From Cladocopium goreaui (taxonomy: Eukaryota; Sar; Dinophyceae; Suessiales; Symbiodiniaceae), in the NCBI GenBank assembly GCA_947184155.2, contig CAMXCT020003657.1:177501-241500 (forward strand): a DNA stretch of 64,000 nt, given 5' to 3'. Below are positions 31,371-43,829 of this stretch, piece after piece (position 1 is the stretch's first letter; each line of letters starts with the position of its first letter). The position numbers and the translations under genes were made by a program. Below the pieces are notes generated by a model that worked only from the letters and a program-made list of their open reading frames with translations, was not told the DNA's origin and searched no databases.

Positions 31371-34300
31371 TCCGAGACAGGTTGTTGATCTTAATCTCGT
31401 CACCATAGAAGTGCACGAAGACTTTGCTTCCTGCGGCGTGTTGAAAACGCACGGCATATCGGCATGGTTTTTTCACGCTTCAACAAAATCTGGTTGGTGG
31501 TATACCTACCCCTCTGAAAACTATTAGTCAGTTGGGAGTCTTATTCCCAATATATGGGAAAAAATCATGTTCCAAACCACCAACCAGAAATCTTCCATAG
31601 GTGAAATGGGTAAAACAAGATGGCTGTCCCAAGTTGTCTATCCCATGGCTATGAGTCCGTCCCATGGCTTTCTATTGCTATGGACTCCCAGTGGATGGTA
31701 AAAAGCCGAACCCATAGTGGCATTTTTTAAAAAATCACATGGATAATATGAATCAAAAACATCATACCCTGAGAATCTTGGGGCCTTCCAATGCAGGGGG
31801 CGGGAATGCAGGGGGCGGGTCCCAATGGTGGTTTCAGGAGGGGTCATGACCGCATGGGATAGGCATTGGGCCCGGGGGGTCTTATGTGGCGATGCGGTTT
31901 GGTTGCCAAGAGGTATCAACGCACCAACTCATGGATGGCCATTTCACATCACATCACATCACATCACATCATATGGTTCTGTTGCGTGATGTTGTTGGCT
32001 ATCCGATGGCTATCCGACGGCTATCCGATGGCTCTTATAATGGCTTTCCAACAGATAGCCGACGGAAATTGGGCAGCTATCCGACGGCTATCCGATGGTT
32101 ATCCACGCCAGACCCGGCAACCATATTTCTAAAGCAACTGGACCTTGACGGATTTCTTAACAACTTGGGTATTTTAGCCCCATTGTCTGGAAAGAGGCTA
32201 CGGCAGTGCTTTTATTCAATCCCCCCAGCCCCGGTGGATCACGACAAATCGCGAGAAACAGAAGTAAAGTTACTATCGAGCAGCAAAAGGGCTGTCTTTT
32301 TCCAACTATTATTGCATCAAATAGGCGTCGGATAGTGTCGGATAGATGGCTGGGGGCCTTCCAAAATGGGTTGTTTTGAAGGACCGCCCGTCGGATAGGC
32401 GTCGGATAGGATTCTGTAAAAATTGGCAATGTTCTATACGACAGGGGTGGCTTCAAAGAAACACAATGCAACATGGTTGGATTGCCTTGAATTCTCCAAC
32501 CATGTGGGCAAAGGCTGACCTCCTTGTAGAACATAATGAATTAAATGGCCGCGCCAAGATCACACCAACAATATATACCAGACTGGCCAAGCGCATTTCC
32601 TTGTATGCAAACCATCAGGAGTATCATTTACAAGTGTACGCGGTCTTTGAACAAATGCTTGCTGATCCTATCTTCCCCAAACACGATTTCATGATGCATA
32701 TGTTGGAAACCACCCGCGAAACCCAGCTAAAGCTTTGTTGCTGGTCTTCTTTGTGGGAAGAGCTTTATGAGAATTGTCCCCCGGATGGGACGTGTTGCCG
32801 AACGTGTCCTTGCTAGATTTGCTTTGTTTAGTCAATATTCGTCAATACTTGTAAGATCATCTGATGCTTTTTTACAAAAATTGCATGTCACGTCAGGACA
32901 TCCATATCAAACCCAGTGGCCCCTGAGTACTTCAGGGCCTATTCACTATTCCCATCCATAACTCCCCGTGAATTTGATGTGAAGATGTCCGGGTTTTGCG
33001 GACGTCCGTACACGGCCCATCCATACAAGGTGGTGGCCCATAAATAGCTAAGTTGGTTTACAACTTGCTTTTTGATTGTTAAAATGGTAGATCGTAAAAT
33101 ACCCAGGGTTTATGTCGACAATCTTCGCCAACTACGGCCCCACTTTGTGACATAAGGAACCCTGCGCCTTCGTAAACTGCTCCGTAGTTTTTTCTCTTCA
33201 CAATGGTCCTTGGAGGTGCTTTCTTAATGGGTAGTTGACGGTAAATGATGTCTAGACATGAACAAAAACGCACTGTACATACAAAAAACACCATCATTAA
33301 CATTCATTAACCATTAATATCCATTGATAACCATTATTGATCATTATTTACCATTATTACATAACCATTATTACCAAGTATTAAAAAAGAAAGATTGGAG
33401 ACATGAAACGGATCAACACTCGACACATGGGTAGTGTTGGCCTCCCGCCCACTGCCTTGTTATGCGCATTCATGCGCCACCAAATGGCCAATTTTCTGAA
33501 GAAAACCACAACGGGAAAAAAGAAAAAAGCAAAACATCCTGCTTTCTTTAGATGGAGAGTGAGTTTAAAGTATAAATGTAAAACAGGAACCAGCTTAAAC
33601 CCCAGTCATAAATCTGACTGATCCATTGATGCTCAGTGTCGGGCCTCACCGGGCCTCATTTTCCAAGCCAAGAAGCCCTGAAGCTCCTGCTGCAATGTCG
33701 TATTGATCCTGATCACGATGGCATGGACAAGCATTGCACACAAAAATCGCGATGCAATGGGAAGCCTTCGTTTCCTGTGGCCAGGCAGTGTAAGAAAATT
33801 TCGCATCACAAAATGAGAGTCAAACATTGAAGGCCATGGCTATGTATCCCTCAAAGTCCATTCCAAAGCACGAGAACTTGCTACAAACCCAGGATAACCC
33901 AGAGGTTTAAACATTTACAAACCAAGGTGTTTCATGGTTTCATCAGCCCTTCCATTCCTTCCACTTCCATTCCTTTCCAGATCTCTCCCGGCCTCGGTGG
34001 TTTCGAAGCGGGTCTTCACTTCGATGTCTTGGTCGCTGGCCAGCTCGGCTTCACCCAAGTTGTAGGTGTAATCGAAGAGCAGGTCCACCATCTGCGGTGC
34101 TGTGAAACAGCAAGTCGTTGGCGCTTTCGGATTCAGAAGGATCATGGCATGGTAGAGATATGTATCTAACAGTATCTAACATATATTATCTGTAGTTAAT
34201 ACTAATTGGTGGTTTCAACCCCTCTGAAAAATATTAGTCAGATTGGATCATCATCCCAACTATTGGGGAACATAGTTCCAAACCACCAACCAGATAAAGT

Positions 34301-37300
34301 TCAGAATCCGACCAACACCGTATCGAACTACTTCATAGTGGTTCTAGGGGCCATCTGGTGCCAAATTGTGACCGGGGAGCCACCTCTTGACACCTCATCC
34401 CCGAAAATGATCTTACCGTAGAGGGGTCAAAATTAGAACAGCACAGCTGATTCAAAAAAAAAACTCTTTTTATCTCTATTTGATTCTATTTTTTTTGATC
34501 CCATATTGGTGAAGCTTTCATTTGAGTGTCACTATATAAAGTGTCCGTCTGAGATTCACCATGGGTTGGTTAAAGATGGTTTCAGGAAACGTGTCCACCG
34601 AAAGCCGCAGATCTCTCCATGCGAAAGAGCTGGTTGCCTTCTCCAGATCCAAGCGCATCCAGTTGTAGAGGTCAAAGCTAAATCTCCGAACGCCCTTGGC
34701 CAAGGCGCGGCCGTACGGGCCGTACGGCTTGGGCTAGCAGTCTTTTGAAAGGCCAAAAAAAAAATGAGATATCAGGTAACATCTTTAGCAATAAACTCAC
34801 CAAATCTTCAGTTGACCAGGAAAACCTGGAAATCTGGGCAGTTGGGAACTAACCAGCCAACCGTAAATCATCGAAAATACTGTCAACCCCGGATAAAATG
34901 TTCAACCTGGGGATCATCATCCCATGGCCAAGAAGGCAAAAACTAGCCAGGTTCCAGGCTTTAAGCTGGACATCAAAGGAACCAGCCGGCTAGCCATCCC
35001 CAACATATGATCATTCTGGCGAAGTTTGGCTGGTTGGTGGTATACCTACCCCTCTGAAAAATATATGAGTTCGTCAATGGGAAGGATTATATATCCATAT
35101 ATATCCCATATATTTTTTTGGAAATAAAAATCATGTTTGAAACCACCAACCAGTTGGTCATGAAAGTTGCATCTAAGTTGCATCTTTTTCTTTTCCTTCG
35201 GATGTTCAAGGCCGCAGCATGACGAGTGTCTTCATACCAAGGGCCCTGAATTACTAATCATCAATGGGGGGGATAAGCAACATGCAGTCGCCTTACCGAT
35301 CAAAGCACGCTGAAGTGGTTGCTACTGGAATGAGCAAGGGCTTCTGTTTGATGTTTAGATCTCTGAGCCATTAGACCTTGTGTAGGTATGACGAGTTACA
35401 TGTCCAACATGGAACCCAGCAAGCCCACTTCAGCATAAACAAAATACCATGCGGTGTGCTCAAACCCAAGGTTCAAACAAGTTCACAGCCATGTTTGGAG
35501 TTTCTGATTGTCAGGTCCAGAGAGTACATCAAATATACTATCAAATGCGTCCATTTCTCTGAGGATGAAATTGGAACGGATAATTCCAACCATCCCAAAA
35601 TCACTTGCGCTTTGGGGTAAATCTTATGCAAACAACACTTGATACTTGAAAGCACCAGAAAGAACTGCGGAAGAGATTTGGGGGCTGAATCAACTCAGGC
35701 GAGGAAAGTGAAGATGTGAAACCAGCCAAACCCATGGAGAACTGGTAATCATAGATTTGAGTTTGGGTAGTAATCATAGTAATCCACAAAAAGACACAAA
35801 TGTAATATATCACCATACTAGTAGGGTTTGACTCTTCTATTTTACCGGGGTGAACTCGATTCGTAGCTCCGTTTTTTTGGCTGTCCGTTTTGGTAAAACA
35901 TGGACTGGAACATCTTGGAGGACTGGAAGCTGCGGATTGCAAAGCCGGTTAGTAATCCATATAAAACGATATGATTATTGGTTATGGTATGAGTTTGGTT
36001 ATAAATATGAGTTTAAATAATTCATATAATATCAGTTACAAATAGAACTTAATATTTAAACTCATGATTTATGGTTATGGTATGTCACTGATATTAAAAG
36101 TAGATTAAAACTATGGAAAAAACCTGATAATCACTTTAGTTTGTGGGATATCCATTCACCAATAAAATCTGGGCTGGTAAATATATCGAACTAGTTGTTG
36201 TTTGGTTCATAGACCGAGCAATATAGTTAAGTTGAGATAGCTAAGTTGATGTGTAAAACATTGTAAAACTAGGTTCACTACGGTTAACTATGGTTAGCTC
36301 TGGTTTATAAGAAAAATAACTGCAACAGTCTGTCTGTAGTTAATGAGGCGTATAAACCAACTTATAAATGTTAACAGCAAGTTTATGCACTAAAGTAGTG
36401 GGCTATAAACCAACAAACCTACCCTCTGGTTATTTAACATAGCCATGGAAAATGGCTCATTTATAGATGATTTTCCCATTAAAACCTCCCTTTATTAGGG
36501 ATTTTCCATGGCTATGTTATATAGCCAGAGGGTAACGTTTCTGGAGGGCCACCATGGAACCCACCGGACGTAGGCCCGTAGGCCCCGAGGCGGCCTGACT
36601 CGTGCATGTGGAAGCCGGAATCTTCGCCTCGGAGACCAACAAAGACATGGATTTCAGCAACTGAGGAAAAAACCTGGATAGACATTGTATTTAACTAGTA
36701 TGTGGTTGGGAAACTCTTGGTAGCTCCAAATCGCTCCCCATTTAATAGGGAATATGAATACCCATAGCTCCAAATCGCTCCCTCCTAACCACATTAATCA
36801 GCAACAAATGGTATGAACATGGTATTTCACCAGCAATAAGCCAGCAAAACATGGAACAAACATGTTGAAAAAAAGACCATCAAACATGGGGATTCAACAA
36901 GCAACAAAGTGCTATAACCAGCAATGATTTAAGCAACGAAACTAGAAGTCTGATATTTCACCCGAAAACAACGAAGGGAATCTGGTTGGTGGTTGAGCCA
37001 CCAACCCCTCTGAAAAATCTTGGAGTGATTTCGTCAGTTGGGATGACATGACATTCCCAATATGATGGGAAAAACAAACTTCATGTTCCAAACCACCAAC
37101 CAGTATAGTTGATGTATGATATGTTTTTGTTCGATTTTCAACCAGTAGGACCGTAAGATTCTTGTGAATATATCTGCAGTTGGACCGGTTCCGAAACCTT
37201 GAGGTCTCGCCAGAACCTCAAAATGCCAAGCTGCCGCAGCTCCACATTTCCTTCGTAAAACCTGAGCCCGGAGAAAAATCTTGGGTTCCCAGCAGCACCG

Positions 37301-37340
37301 TGATCAAAAAACCGGAGGTTTTTCATGTGCTGCGACAGTT
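31371..37340 (-). CDS. Nine-exon central part of a gene, unknown protein
   Basis: Minus-strand exons with agreeing phases: 37340-37198, 36660-36565 (32 codons), 35929-35846 (28), 35693-35646 (16, weakest), 34733-34560 (58), 34091-33919, 33880-33826, 33689-33650, 31430-31371. Good sites include TTTTTTCCTCAG before 36660, GTGGGT after it, GCAATCCGCAG and GTAAAA around 35929-35846, and GTAAAT at 33918. Peptides: LRFFDHGAAGNPRFFSGLRF, KPYGPYGRALAKGVRRFSF, DLYNWMRLDLEKATSSFAW, MVDLLFDYTYNLGEAELASD, FSCFGMDFEGYIAMAFN, SKVFVHFYGDEIKINNLS. Reads like a folded soluble domain. No family recognised. One intron (33918-33881) is only 38 nt. A further exon 31104-31024 fits in phase but is open in two frames. 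Confidence 0.6.
31490..31587 (+). mobile_element. Family A element, flanked by AAAT
   Basis: Intact ends, 4-bp target duplication AAAT. In the intron upstream (minus sense) of exon 31430-31371. Confidence 0.8.
31950..32105. repeat. CACAT and GGCTATCCGA short repeats
   Basis: Five CACAT units followed by irregular repeats of CTATCCGATGG/CTATCCGACGG. GTCGGATAG returns in inverted form at 32325-32410. Confidence 0.5.
32346..32961 (+). CDS. Orphan plus-strand open frames, unknown
   Basis: Two overlapping plus-strand frames, 156 codons (32346-32816; segment RLAKRISLYANHQEYHLQVY, then HDFMMHMLETTRETQLKLCC) and 64 codons (32767-32961; RVAERVLARFALFSQYSSI). Both look protein-like but with less G/C third-position bias than the minus-strand exons, and they would need a frameshift to join. 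They lie within a large minus-strand intron. Could be an old mobile-element or retrogene remnant, or chance. Confidence 0.25.
34202..34293 (+). mobile_element. Family A element, left end decayed
   Basis: Left end CTAATTGGTGG, right end intact, interior GATTGGATCATCATCCCAAC. Within the 468-bp intron between exons 34560 and 34091. Confidence 0.7.
35030..35153 (+). mobile_element. Family A element, flanked by TTGG
   Basis: Intact ends, 4-bp target duplication TTGG, TTTGAAACC subtype with an expanded ATATATCC centre. Intron between exons 35646 and 34733. Confidence 0.8.
36420..36534 (-). mobile_element. Family B MITE
   Basis: TA-flanked, ends CCCTCTGGTTATTTAACATAG / CTATGTTATATAGCCAGAGGG. Intron between exons 36565 and 35929; its edge is about 30 bp from the exon. 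Confidence 0.75.
36982..37103 (+). mobile_element. Family A element
   Basis: Intact ends and TTCCAAACC block. Intron between exons 37198 and 36660. Confidence 0.8.
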
Positions 37341-37629
37341 CTGTTTGAAGTCGATCTAAGATCTGTCGAAAGGGTGCTTTTCGATATGGCTACCAATAAT
37401 CTATTCATATTCCAATAATATCCCATTCATACTCCATTAAATCACTAAATTATACCATATGAAAATCGACTTCGATTTTGACTCTATCTGCTGGCGCTGA
37501 CTTTTTGGATACTGCGCAAAAAAAGGCCCCCCATCTATGAGTATGATCATCCCGGGATGGGGCTGCATTTCCGCTTCATTTCAGTTGGTAAATGGTTGCT
37601 GTTATGTGTGTTTCAAAACATTATGGTGA

Positions 37630-37705
37630 AAACATATATATATATATATACACATATATATATATTCAATGATATATATATATATTCAAATTATATATAT
37701 ATATA
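37630..37705. repeat. TA-rich palindromic repeat
   Basis: Runs of TATATA separated by ATTCAA and ACACA, forming several self-complementary stretches. Confidence 0.7.
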
Positions 37706-38013
37706 ATTTCAGTTCCGCTTTTTTTGTATCTCCAAACATGATGGTGTTTCAAAAATCAGCCTGCTCCGTCCAGGGGAAGCCCAACTGAATCATCAGGTGA
37801 ACCAGGCTACTATGAAACGCCTTTGTCCCATCTCATGAAATACGTTTGTTGCTTGAAAACGGTTTCCCTACTATGGTTTATCATTTCCCTACTATAGTTG
37901 AGCATAATGCCCAATAAATTAGTAATTAGTTAATATAAGTCCCAACCTATTAACATCTATTAACGATTATTAACGAATGAACCAGGTATTTTTCAAGGCT
38001 CAGGTGACAAAAC

Positions 38014-38094
38014 ATTGAGCGCAGGAAGGTGTTGAAGAGACCCACATAGAAGATGCAGCGCACCAAACCCCGGTCGGCCAGCGACTCGGAATAC
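38014..38094 (-). CDS. Exon with a hydrophobic segment, unknown protein
   Basis: Minus-strand exon (1 nt, 26 codons, 2 nt) between an acceptor TTTTTCTCTAG and a GTTTTG donor, encoding YSESLADRGLVRCIFYVGLF then NTFLRS. About 80 percent of codons end in G or C, the clearest coding bias of any small exon here. The hydrophobic run suggests a membrane segment or buried strand. Its phase does not join directly to 38859-39029, so an exon between them may be missed. Confidence 0.55.
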
Positions 38095-38568
38095 CTAGAG
38101 AAAAACCATCAGTGGACATAGACAGCTGGAAAACATATGGACATCCAATAACATTGGAAAACACACTTGGAAAAATTGGTCAAGCGAGTCGGCCTTTGAC
38201 CATGGCAAAGCTAAAGTTGTGTTTTCTTGTGACATGCGGGACGGGTTGGAAGGTCATGTAAACATCTTCAATGATGAGTTTGCACTAAGAATGGCACAAT
38301 TCATCACAAATGGTGATCATTTTAACTGATCTGAATGTTGACTCAGTTTGACCCAAGGGGTGTTTTTCTTTGCGAGGATTTCTATGCAGCGCTGGCCCGC
38401 AGGGCGGGCAAGGCTTAGCCAAGCTCGATGGGAAACTTCACAGGCACTTCCCAGTGGCCAATGGTTGTTGGACCGTACTGCCATGTGCTGAGTCTAACAT
38501 GCGCCCATGTTTTTCCACTGACTTAAATATGGAAGAATAAACTCCTCAACAAAAAAACAACTCCTTAT

Positions 38569-38600
38569 CTGGTTGGTGGTTTGACCCCCAAAGAATATGC
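38569..38600 (+). mobile_element. Family A fragment (left end)
   Basis: CTGGTTGGTGGTTTGACCCC, then unrelated sequence; a truncated copy. Confidence 0.5.
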
Positions 38601-38713
38601 TCTTCAACTATCATCCTTCTCAGGATGAACAAATCACGATAGCATCCATCTGACCCAGCCAGATATTGGCCGGCAATGGCCTCTGGCCATCAGCTCCATG
38701 TCTGGACAATTGG

Positions 38714-38821
38714 CTGGTTGGTGGTTTCAACCTATGAAAAATCATGGACTTCAAGTCAGTTGGGATGATGACATGACTGAATGATGACATTAATGGGAAA
38801 GTCATCCATTCGTGTTCCCAG
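38714..38821 (+). mobile_element. Family A element, right end decayed
   Basis: Intact left end, recognisable CAGTTGGGATGATGACATG interior, degenerate right end after CATTCGTGTTCC. Confidence 0.6.
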
Positions 38822-38858
38822 CACTAAGCACTTGGGGATTTCCCATCCTTGACACAAC

Positions 38859-39029
38859 GGAGGGATCCGGAGGGTTCCCTGACATCCCCGTGGTGCCGCG
38901 ATGCTTCACCACCAGCGGGCGGTAAAAGAAGCGCATGACGGCTGTGGCCGCCATGACCTTCAGAAGAAGTAGACTGAGAGCCTCGTAGACGTGCGCGGAA
39001 GACGCAAAACGCTGGCGCTGGTGGCTCCA
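38859..39029 (-). CDS. Exon with a membrane helix, unknown protein
   Basis: Minus-strand exon of 57 codons (58 with the alternative donor) after GCAAGGCCCATTAG. It encodes RFASSAHVYEALSLLLLKVM followed by AATAVMRFFYRPLVVKHRG and a Pro/Ser-rich end GMSGNPPDPS. The hydrophobic core (ALSLLLLKVMAATAVM) followed by Arg/Lys residues looks like a transmembrane helix with a cytosolic positive side. Strong codon bias. No family recognised. Confidence 0.6.
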
Positions 39030-39501
39030 CTAATGGGCCTTGCACATATTTCTAGGTGCAATAATGATATATTAATATACTATATATATATGTATAAATA
39101 CAGTACTATATATTTAATTAATTAGATACATAATACATATATTGCACGTGCGTAGGGGAAATCATCATCATTTTTGAAGCTTGGAACAAGAATCCAAGTC
39201 TGGGGTACTCTTCCGACTCTAAATTGACTATCTTTGCTGAAGTCGTATGGCAAGGTTGCTAGGCAATAACAGGATCCCATTGGCCCATTGGGCAAAGAAA
39301 CAACGTTGTTTATCATCACTTTTTCCCCTAGCCCTAACTTGAGATCCATCCCTATCCCATGAAATCCTATATAAATCCCATTGAAAAACCCATTAATATC
39401 ATCACATCATTGGCTCATGGTGGGATAAAAAACTGGCCCTGTGCAAATCTGGCCATGTCCATCATGTCCAATGACTCGTGGAACATTTGCCAACATTTTG
39501 G

Positions 39502-39608
39502 GGTTTCCATAGATGCGGGTGCCCCAATAGCTGGATGGTTTATAATAGAAAAACATGTTAGAAAGGATGATTTGGGGGTACCCCATTTTAGATCATTTTA
39601 GGAAACCT
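39502..39608 (+). mobile_element. Family E element
   Basis: Ends GGTTTCCATAG / TAGGAAACC, left GTGCCCCAATAGCTGGATGG, right GATTTGGGGGTACCCC. Best-preserved copy of family E. Confidence 0.7.
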
Positions 39609-39730
39609 ATATTTGTCCCAAGTGCTTCACAATGTAGCTAATATTCCCTACATGGAGCAACTGGGATAATTATGTAAAAACCGTTCTCTACACACAAAAA
39701 CCGGGTCACCATCTCTCTCTTCACGATCAA

Positions 39731-42350
39731 ATTCTCTTTTACTTGCGCGACATCTCAAGGTTGCTTGCGCTCAACTTGCCACCTCCAAGCAACGTGGCTG
39801 CATTAGGAGGTTCGACTGGTCTTCTACAGAGTCGACTGGTTCGTACCAAAGGTCTCGCTCAGCTTGACAAGTGCTAGCGGCTACGTGCTGGATCAATCCC
39901 TGATCCAATCTTCTCTGTTTCTGATAGGTTTTAGGAACAATACGATGGTGAGAATGCGATTGGATCCCGAACCATCCCCAAACATGCTGTGAAGGGGCCG
40001 GGGTGGCAGCTGCGGCGACTTCAAGGAATTCCATCTGATTCCATTCCCTCAATCCGAATCTCAGGCGATCTCTGACTTTTTTCTGGGCAGCGCCATGACA
40101 GCGCCGTGAAAACAGTGCCTTTCTCCAGTGCCAGCGCAGTGTCACCCGGAGAAGGCTGATATCGATCCGGGACGATCCTCCCGAGTCGAGATCAGCCGTC
40201 TCGGGCGCGTCTTGCCATGGCGAGAAACAGGGCGATAGCCGATACGGTCAACTTAGTGACGCTTCCCAAAGTGTGTCCAACACATCCGAAACATCATCAA
40301 ATATGCCTCAATCAGACTGCATTCTGGGGAGTATGAGGGATGTAGAACCCATCTTCTGGGTGTATTAACCATCATTAACCATCTAGCATTGAGGTAAGTC
40401 ACATGTGGCAGCGGCGACCTGGAGCCTGACTTGGAGAATGGCAGGCAAGACATGTCCCCACATGCTCGATGGTGGAATGAATATCGAACATTTGACCCAA
40501 TCCCCAAATTGCAGATTTATATTGCATACATGTAGCATATGGGGTCTTCGATTTTTGGGGAGTCTATGGTTCTGCCCAGTTCTGCCCATCAAAAAGCATA
40601 GATGATTGGACAAAAGGGGAACTTTAAAAAAAAACTGGTTTGACCCTCATGAATTTGGATGAATTTGGCCCCGCAGCGTGCCACATCACATCCCAAAAAT
40701 CGTCTTTTCAAGTTGGATCATCACTGTTTGTTGGGTGGAACATCATATATATATATTATATGTGTGTGTGGTGTGTGTGTGTGATTGTGTGTATGCAACA
40801 TTAACCAAACACAAACACACGCAGAGATTTGTGTTGCGGAAAACCCACTTTGCTTGGCCATGCCCAGATATGCTGTGAAGTCCGCTGACCATCCAACATG
40901 CTCCATGGTGCCATAGTTACCAACATTTATCCCAGAGTCCCAAAGATGCCCCAAATGTACCCTCTGGTAATTTGTAACAGTTTGCTATTGAAAATTGCCC
41001 ATAGAAATAAATTCTTTACCTATTAAACATGGTGATTTTCAATAGCCTGTGGGGATGCACGTTCAGATTCTCTTTTACTTGCGCGACATCTCAAGGTTGC
41101 TTGCGCTCAACTTGCCACCTCCACGCAACGTGGATCAACATGGCAGCTGCATTAGGAGGTTCGACTGGTCTCCTAAAAGAGTCTACTGGTTCGTACCAAA
41201 GGTCTCGCTCAGCTTGACAAGTGCTAGCGGCATCTAGCGGCTACGTGCTGGATCAATCTCTGATTGGATCCCGAACCATCCCCAAACATGCTGTGAATGG
41301 GTCTGGGTGGCAGCTGCGGCGACTTCAAGGAATTCCATCTGATTCCATTCCCTCAATCCGAATCTCAGGCGATCTCTGACTTTTTTCTGGGCAGCGCCAT
41401 GACAGCGCCGTGAAAACAGTGCCTTTCTCCAGTGCCAGCGCAGTGTCACCCGGAGAAGGCTGATATCGATCCGGGACGATCCTCCCGAGTCGAGATCAGC
41501 CGTCTCGGGCGCGTCTTGCCATGGCGAGAAACAGGGCGATAGCCGATACGGTCAACTTAGTGACGCTTCCCAAAGTGTGTCCAACACATCCGAAACATCA
41601 TCAAATATGCCTCAATCAGACTGCATTCTGGGGAGTATGAGGGATGTAGAACCCATCTTCTGGGTGTATTAACCATCATTAACCATCTACCATTGGGGTA
41701 AGTCACATTTGGCAGCGGCGACCTGGAGCCTGACTTGGAGAATGGCAGGCAAGACATGTCCCCCACATGCTCGATGGTGGAATGAATATCGAACATTTGA
41801 CCCAATCCCCAAATTGCAGATTTCTATTGCATACATGTAGCATATGGGGTCTTCGATTTTTGGGGAGTCTGCTCATCAAAAAGCATAGATGATTGGACAA
41901 AAGGGGAACTTCAAAAAAAACTGGTTTGACCCTCATGAATTTGGATGAATTTGGCCCCGCAGCGTGCCACATCACATCCCAAAAATCGACTTTTCAAGTT
42001 GGATCATCACTGTTTGTTGGGTGGAACATCAAATATATATATATATCTGTGTGTGATTGTGTGTGTGTATGCAACATTAACCAAACACAAACACACGCAG
42101 AGATTTGTGTTGCGGAAAACCCACTTTGGCTCATCTCGATCATCCTTGACCATGCCCAGATATGCTGTGAAGTCCGCTGACCATCCAACATGCTCCATGG
42201 TGCCATAGTTACCAACATTTATCCCAGAGTCCCAAAAATGCCCCAAATGTACCCTCTGGTAATTTGTAACAGTTCGCTATTGAAAATTACCCATAGAAAT
42301 AGATTCTTTACCTATTAAACATGGTGATTTTCAATAGCCTGTGGGGATGA
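39731..42350. repeat. 1.33-kb tandem segmental duplication
   Basis: 39731-41057 and 41066-42350 are two copies of one unit, in tandem with a shift of about 1335 bp. They differ by small indels (for example 39910-39945 is absent from the second copy) and scattered substitutions. Each unit carries a minus-strand open segment (LRWHWRKALFSRRCHGAAQ and KKVRDRLRFGLREWNQMEF; 39980-40145 and 41300-41449) that may be an exon, and a right-truncated family B element (from 40958 and 42250) at its end. No gene family recognised. Confidence 0.8.
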
Positions 42351-42359
42351 TCCCTTTCT

Positions 42360-42700
42360 GTTTCCCAGGGGCTGGTAAGCAGACTGAGACGCTTGCCAAA
42401 GACCTGGCCCCCATTGTTACACTATCCGCACTTCAAATGACTGGTTACCATTGGTTACCCCAATATCCATTACCCTCTGGGAACTAACATTAGCTATGGA
42501 AAATCACAATTTCAACAAGTCAATCAGCCATAAATGAGCAATTTCACGTAGTGATGTTGAACGGCCGGAGGGCATAATACCCAAGAAACTACTAGTCCCA
42601 AGTGTCGCAACCAAGTTGCCCACCAACAGCCGGCGAAGTAGACTCGTTGCTTCTGGGTTGCGAAAAAGGCTGGGAAGTCAGGAACAGTTTTTCTTCTTGG
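42360..42700 (-). CDS. Possible exons, unknown protein
   Basis: Two minus-strand islands: 42410 to about 42370 after GGGGGCCAG, encoding VFGKRLSLLTSPW, and 42660 to about 42580 after TTTTTCGCAACCCAG, encoding QRVYFAGCWWATWLRHLGL. The second is open in another frame too. A diverged family B element (42471-42575) separates or overlaps them. Weak evidence. Confidence 0.3.
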
Positions 42701-43532
42701 TGGTTTCAAATCCTAGACAATCCCATCCCGTATATAATGTAAAATGCCACCAGCAAGGGGCCCTGAAACTTGAGATCCTGCCACCCTAGCTGACCAGAAC
42801 ACGAGGGGCTTTAGCTAGCTGAAGCTAGCCTTCGTGCTGAATAGATCAAACACCGGGACAAGGTTTCTCGGGAACCATACATATAAAAAAAAACAGTACT
42901 GTTTGAAGAATTTCTGCCCGTGGCACGGATGTTTACCTAGCACAGGCTATGTATTTAGGCAATAAGTCAATAAGTGGTGGTTTCAAACATACATCCCCGA
43001 TTTTCAGGAGCGCGTGCCATGCAAAAAAACAATTTAAATGCAATATATATATATATATAAATATCTTTAAAAAAAACAAACTCCGGTATTCTGACATAGC
43101 TATGGAATGCATGGATGCTTCAATCGCCCATAGATTAGAGGACTTACCTATCAACAATGGATGAGTTTATTTCTCCCATGAGATGGTTCCCATGACAGAA
43201 TTTCAACAACTACGACCGTTTTTAAAACCCATATTTCCACCACGAAAACGGAGCCATTTTTGGAGCTCTTTCGTACCCAAAATCAAACTCTTGGTCTGTG
43301 AAATCCCGATTCTGACTGAATCATAGTTCACTAGGTTCACTAGTTTGAGAATGATTCCCATAGTTAACCATTATTATTAACCTTCATTAACCATATAATA
43401 ACCATTTTTATATTAACCACTAGTAGCTGAAATAACCGAAATAACGGCCTTTTGGGGATCCAATCCCAATTCTCCCATCTTTCCAGTGAACGTTCATGTC
43501 GCTGGTCACCTTAGGCAATATAAACTCTAATC

Positions 43533-43640
43533 TGTCTATCTATCTATCCTATCCTATCATCTCCTATCCTATCCTATCATATCCTATCCTATCCTACCTA
43601 TCTATCATATCTATCTATCTAATCTATAATATCCATATAT
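43533..43640. repeat. CTATC/CCTAT microsatellite
   Basis: Tetra- and pentanucleotide repeats TCTA and CTATC over about 105 bp, followed by a TATA run. Confidence 0.85.
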
Positions 43641-43694
43641 ATATATATGCGCACGATACCTTACCAGGGTTACTATATCATGGTCCTAACCGCT

Positions 43695-43770
43695 GACCAC
43701 GGCTTCGAAAAACACCCAGCTGCCGCGTCCGCAGGGCGTAGCCAGGGCCAGAGGGAGCCGCATCTCAGGG
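43695..43770 (-). CDS. Putative exon, unknown protein
   Basis: Minus-strand segment after GAGTGCCCTGAG, encoding MRLPLALATPCGRGSWVFF then EAVV before a GTCAGC donor-like site. High G/C third-position use. The leading ATG makes a start codon possible, though its hydrophobic start is short for a signal peptide. Confidence 0.4.
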
Positions 43771-43829
43771 CACTCAGAGAGATCCGGACGTCACCTGGAA
43801 TGACCTGGCGTTGAAAGAGGGAGATGATA

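Noticed and set aside
40253-40507. Minus-strand segment ending HPSYSPECSLIEAYLMMF as a Tc1/IS630 transposase remnant (YSPxxNxIE motif)
   Set aside because: Only the short motif matches. No DDE context or upstream catalytic residues are visible, and a second frame is equally open.
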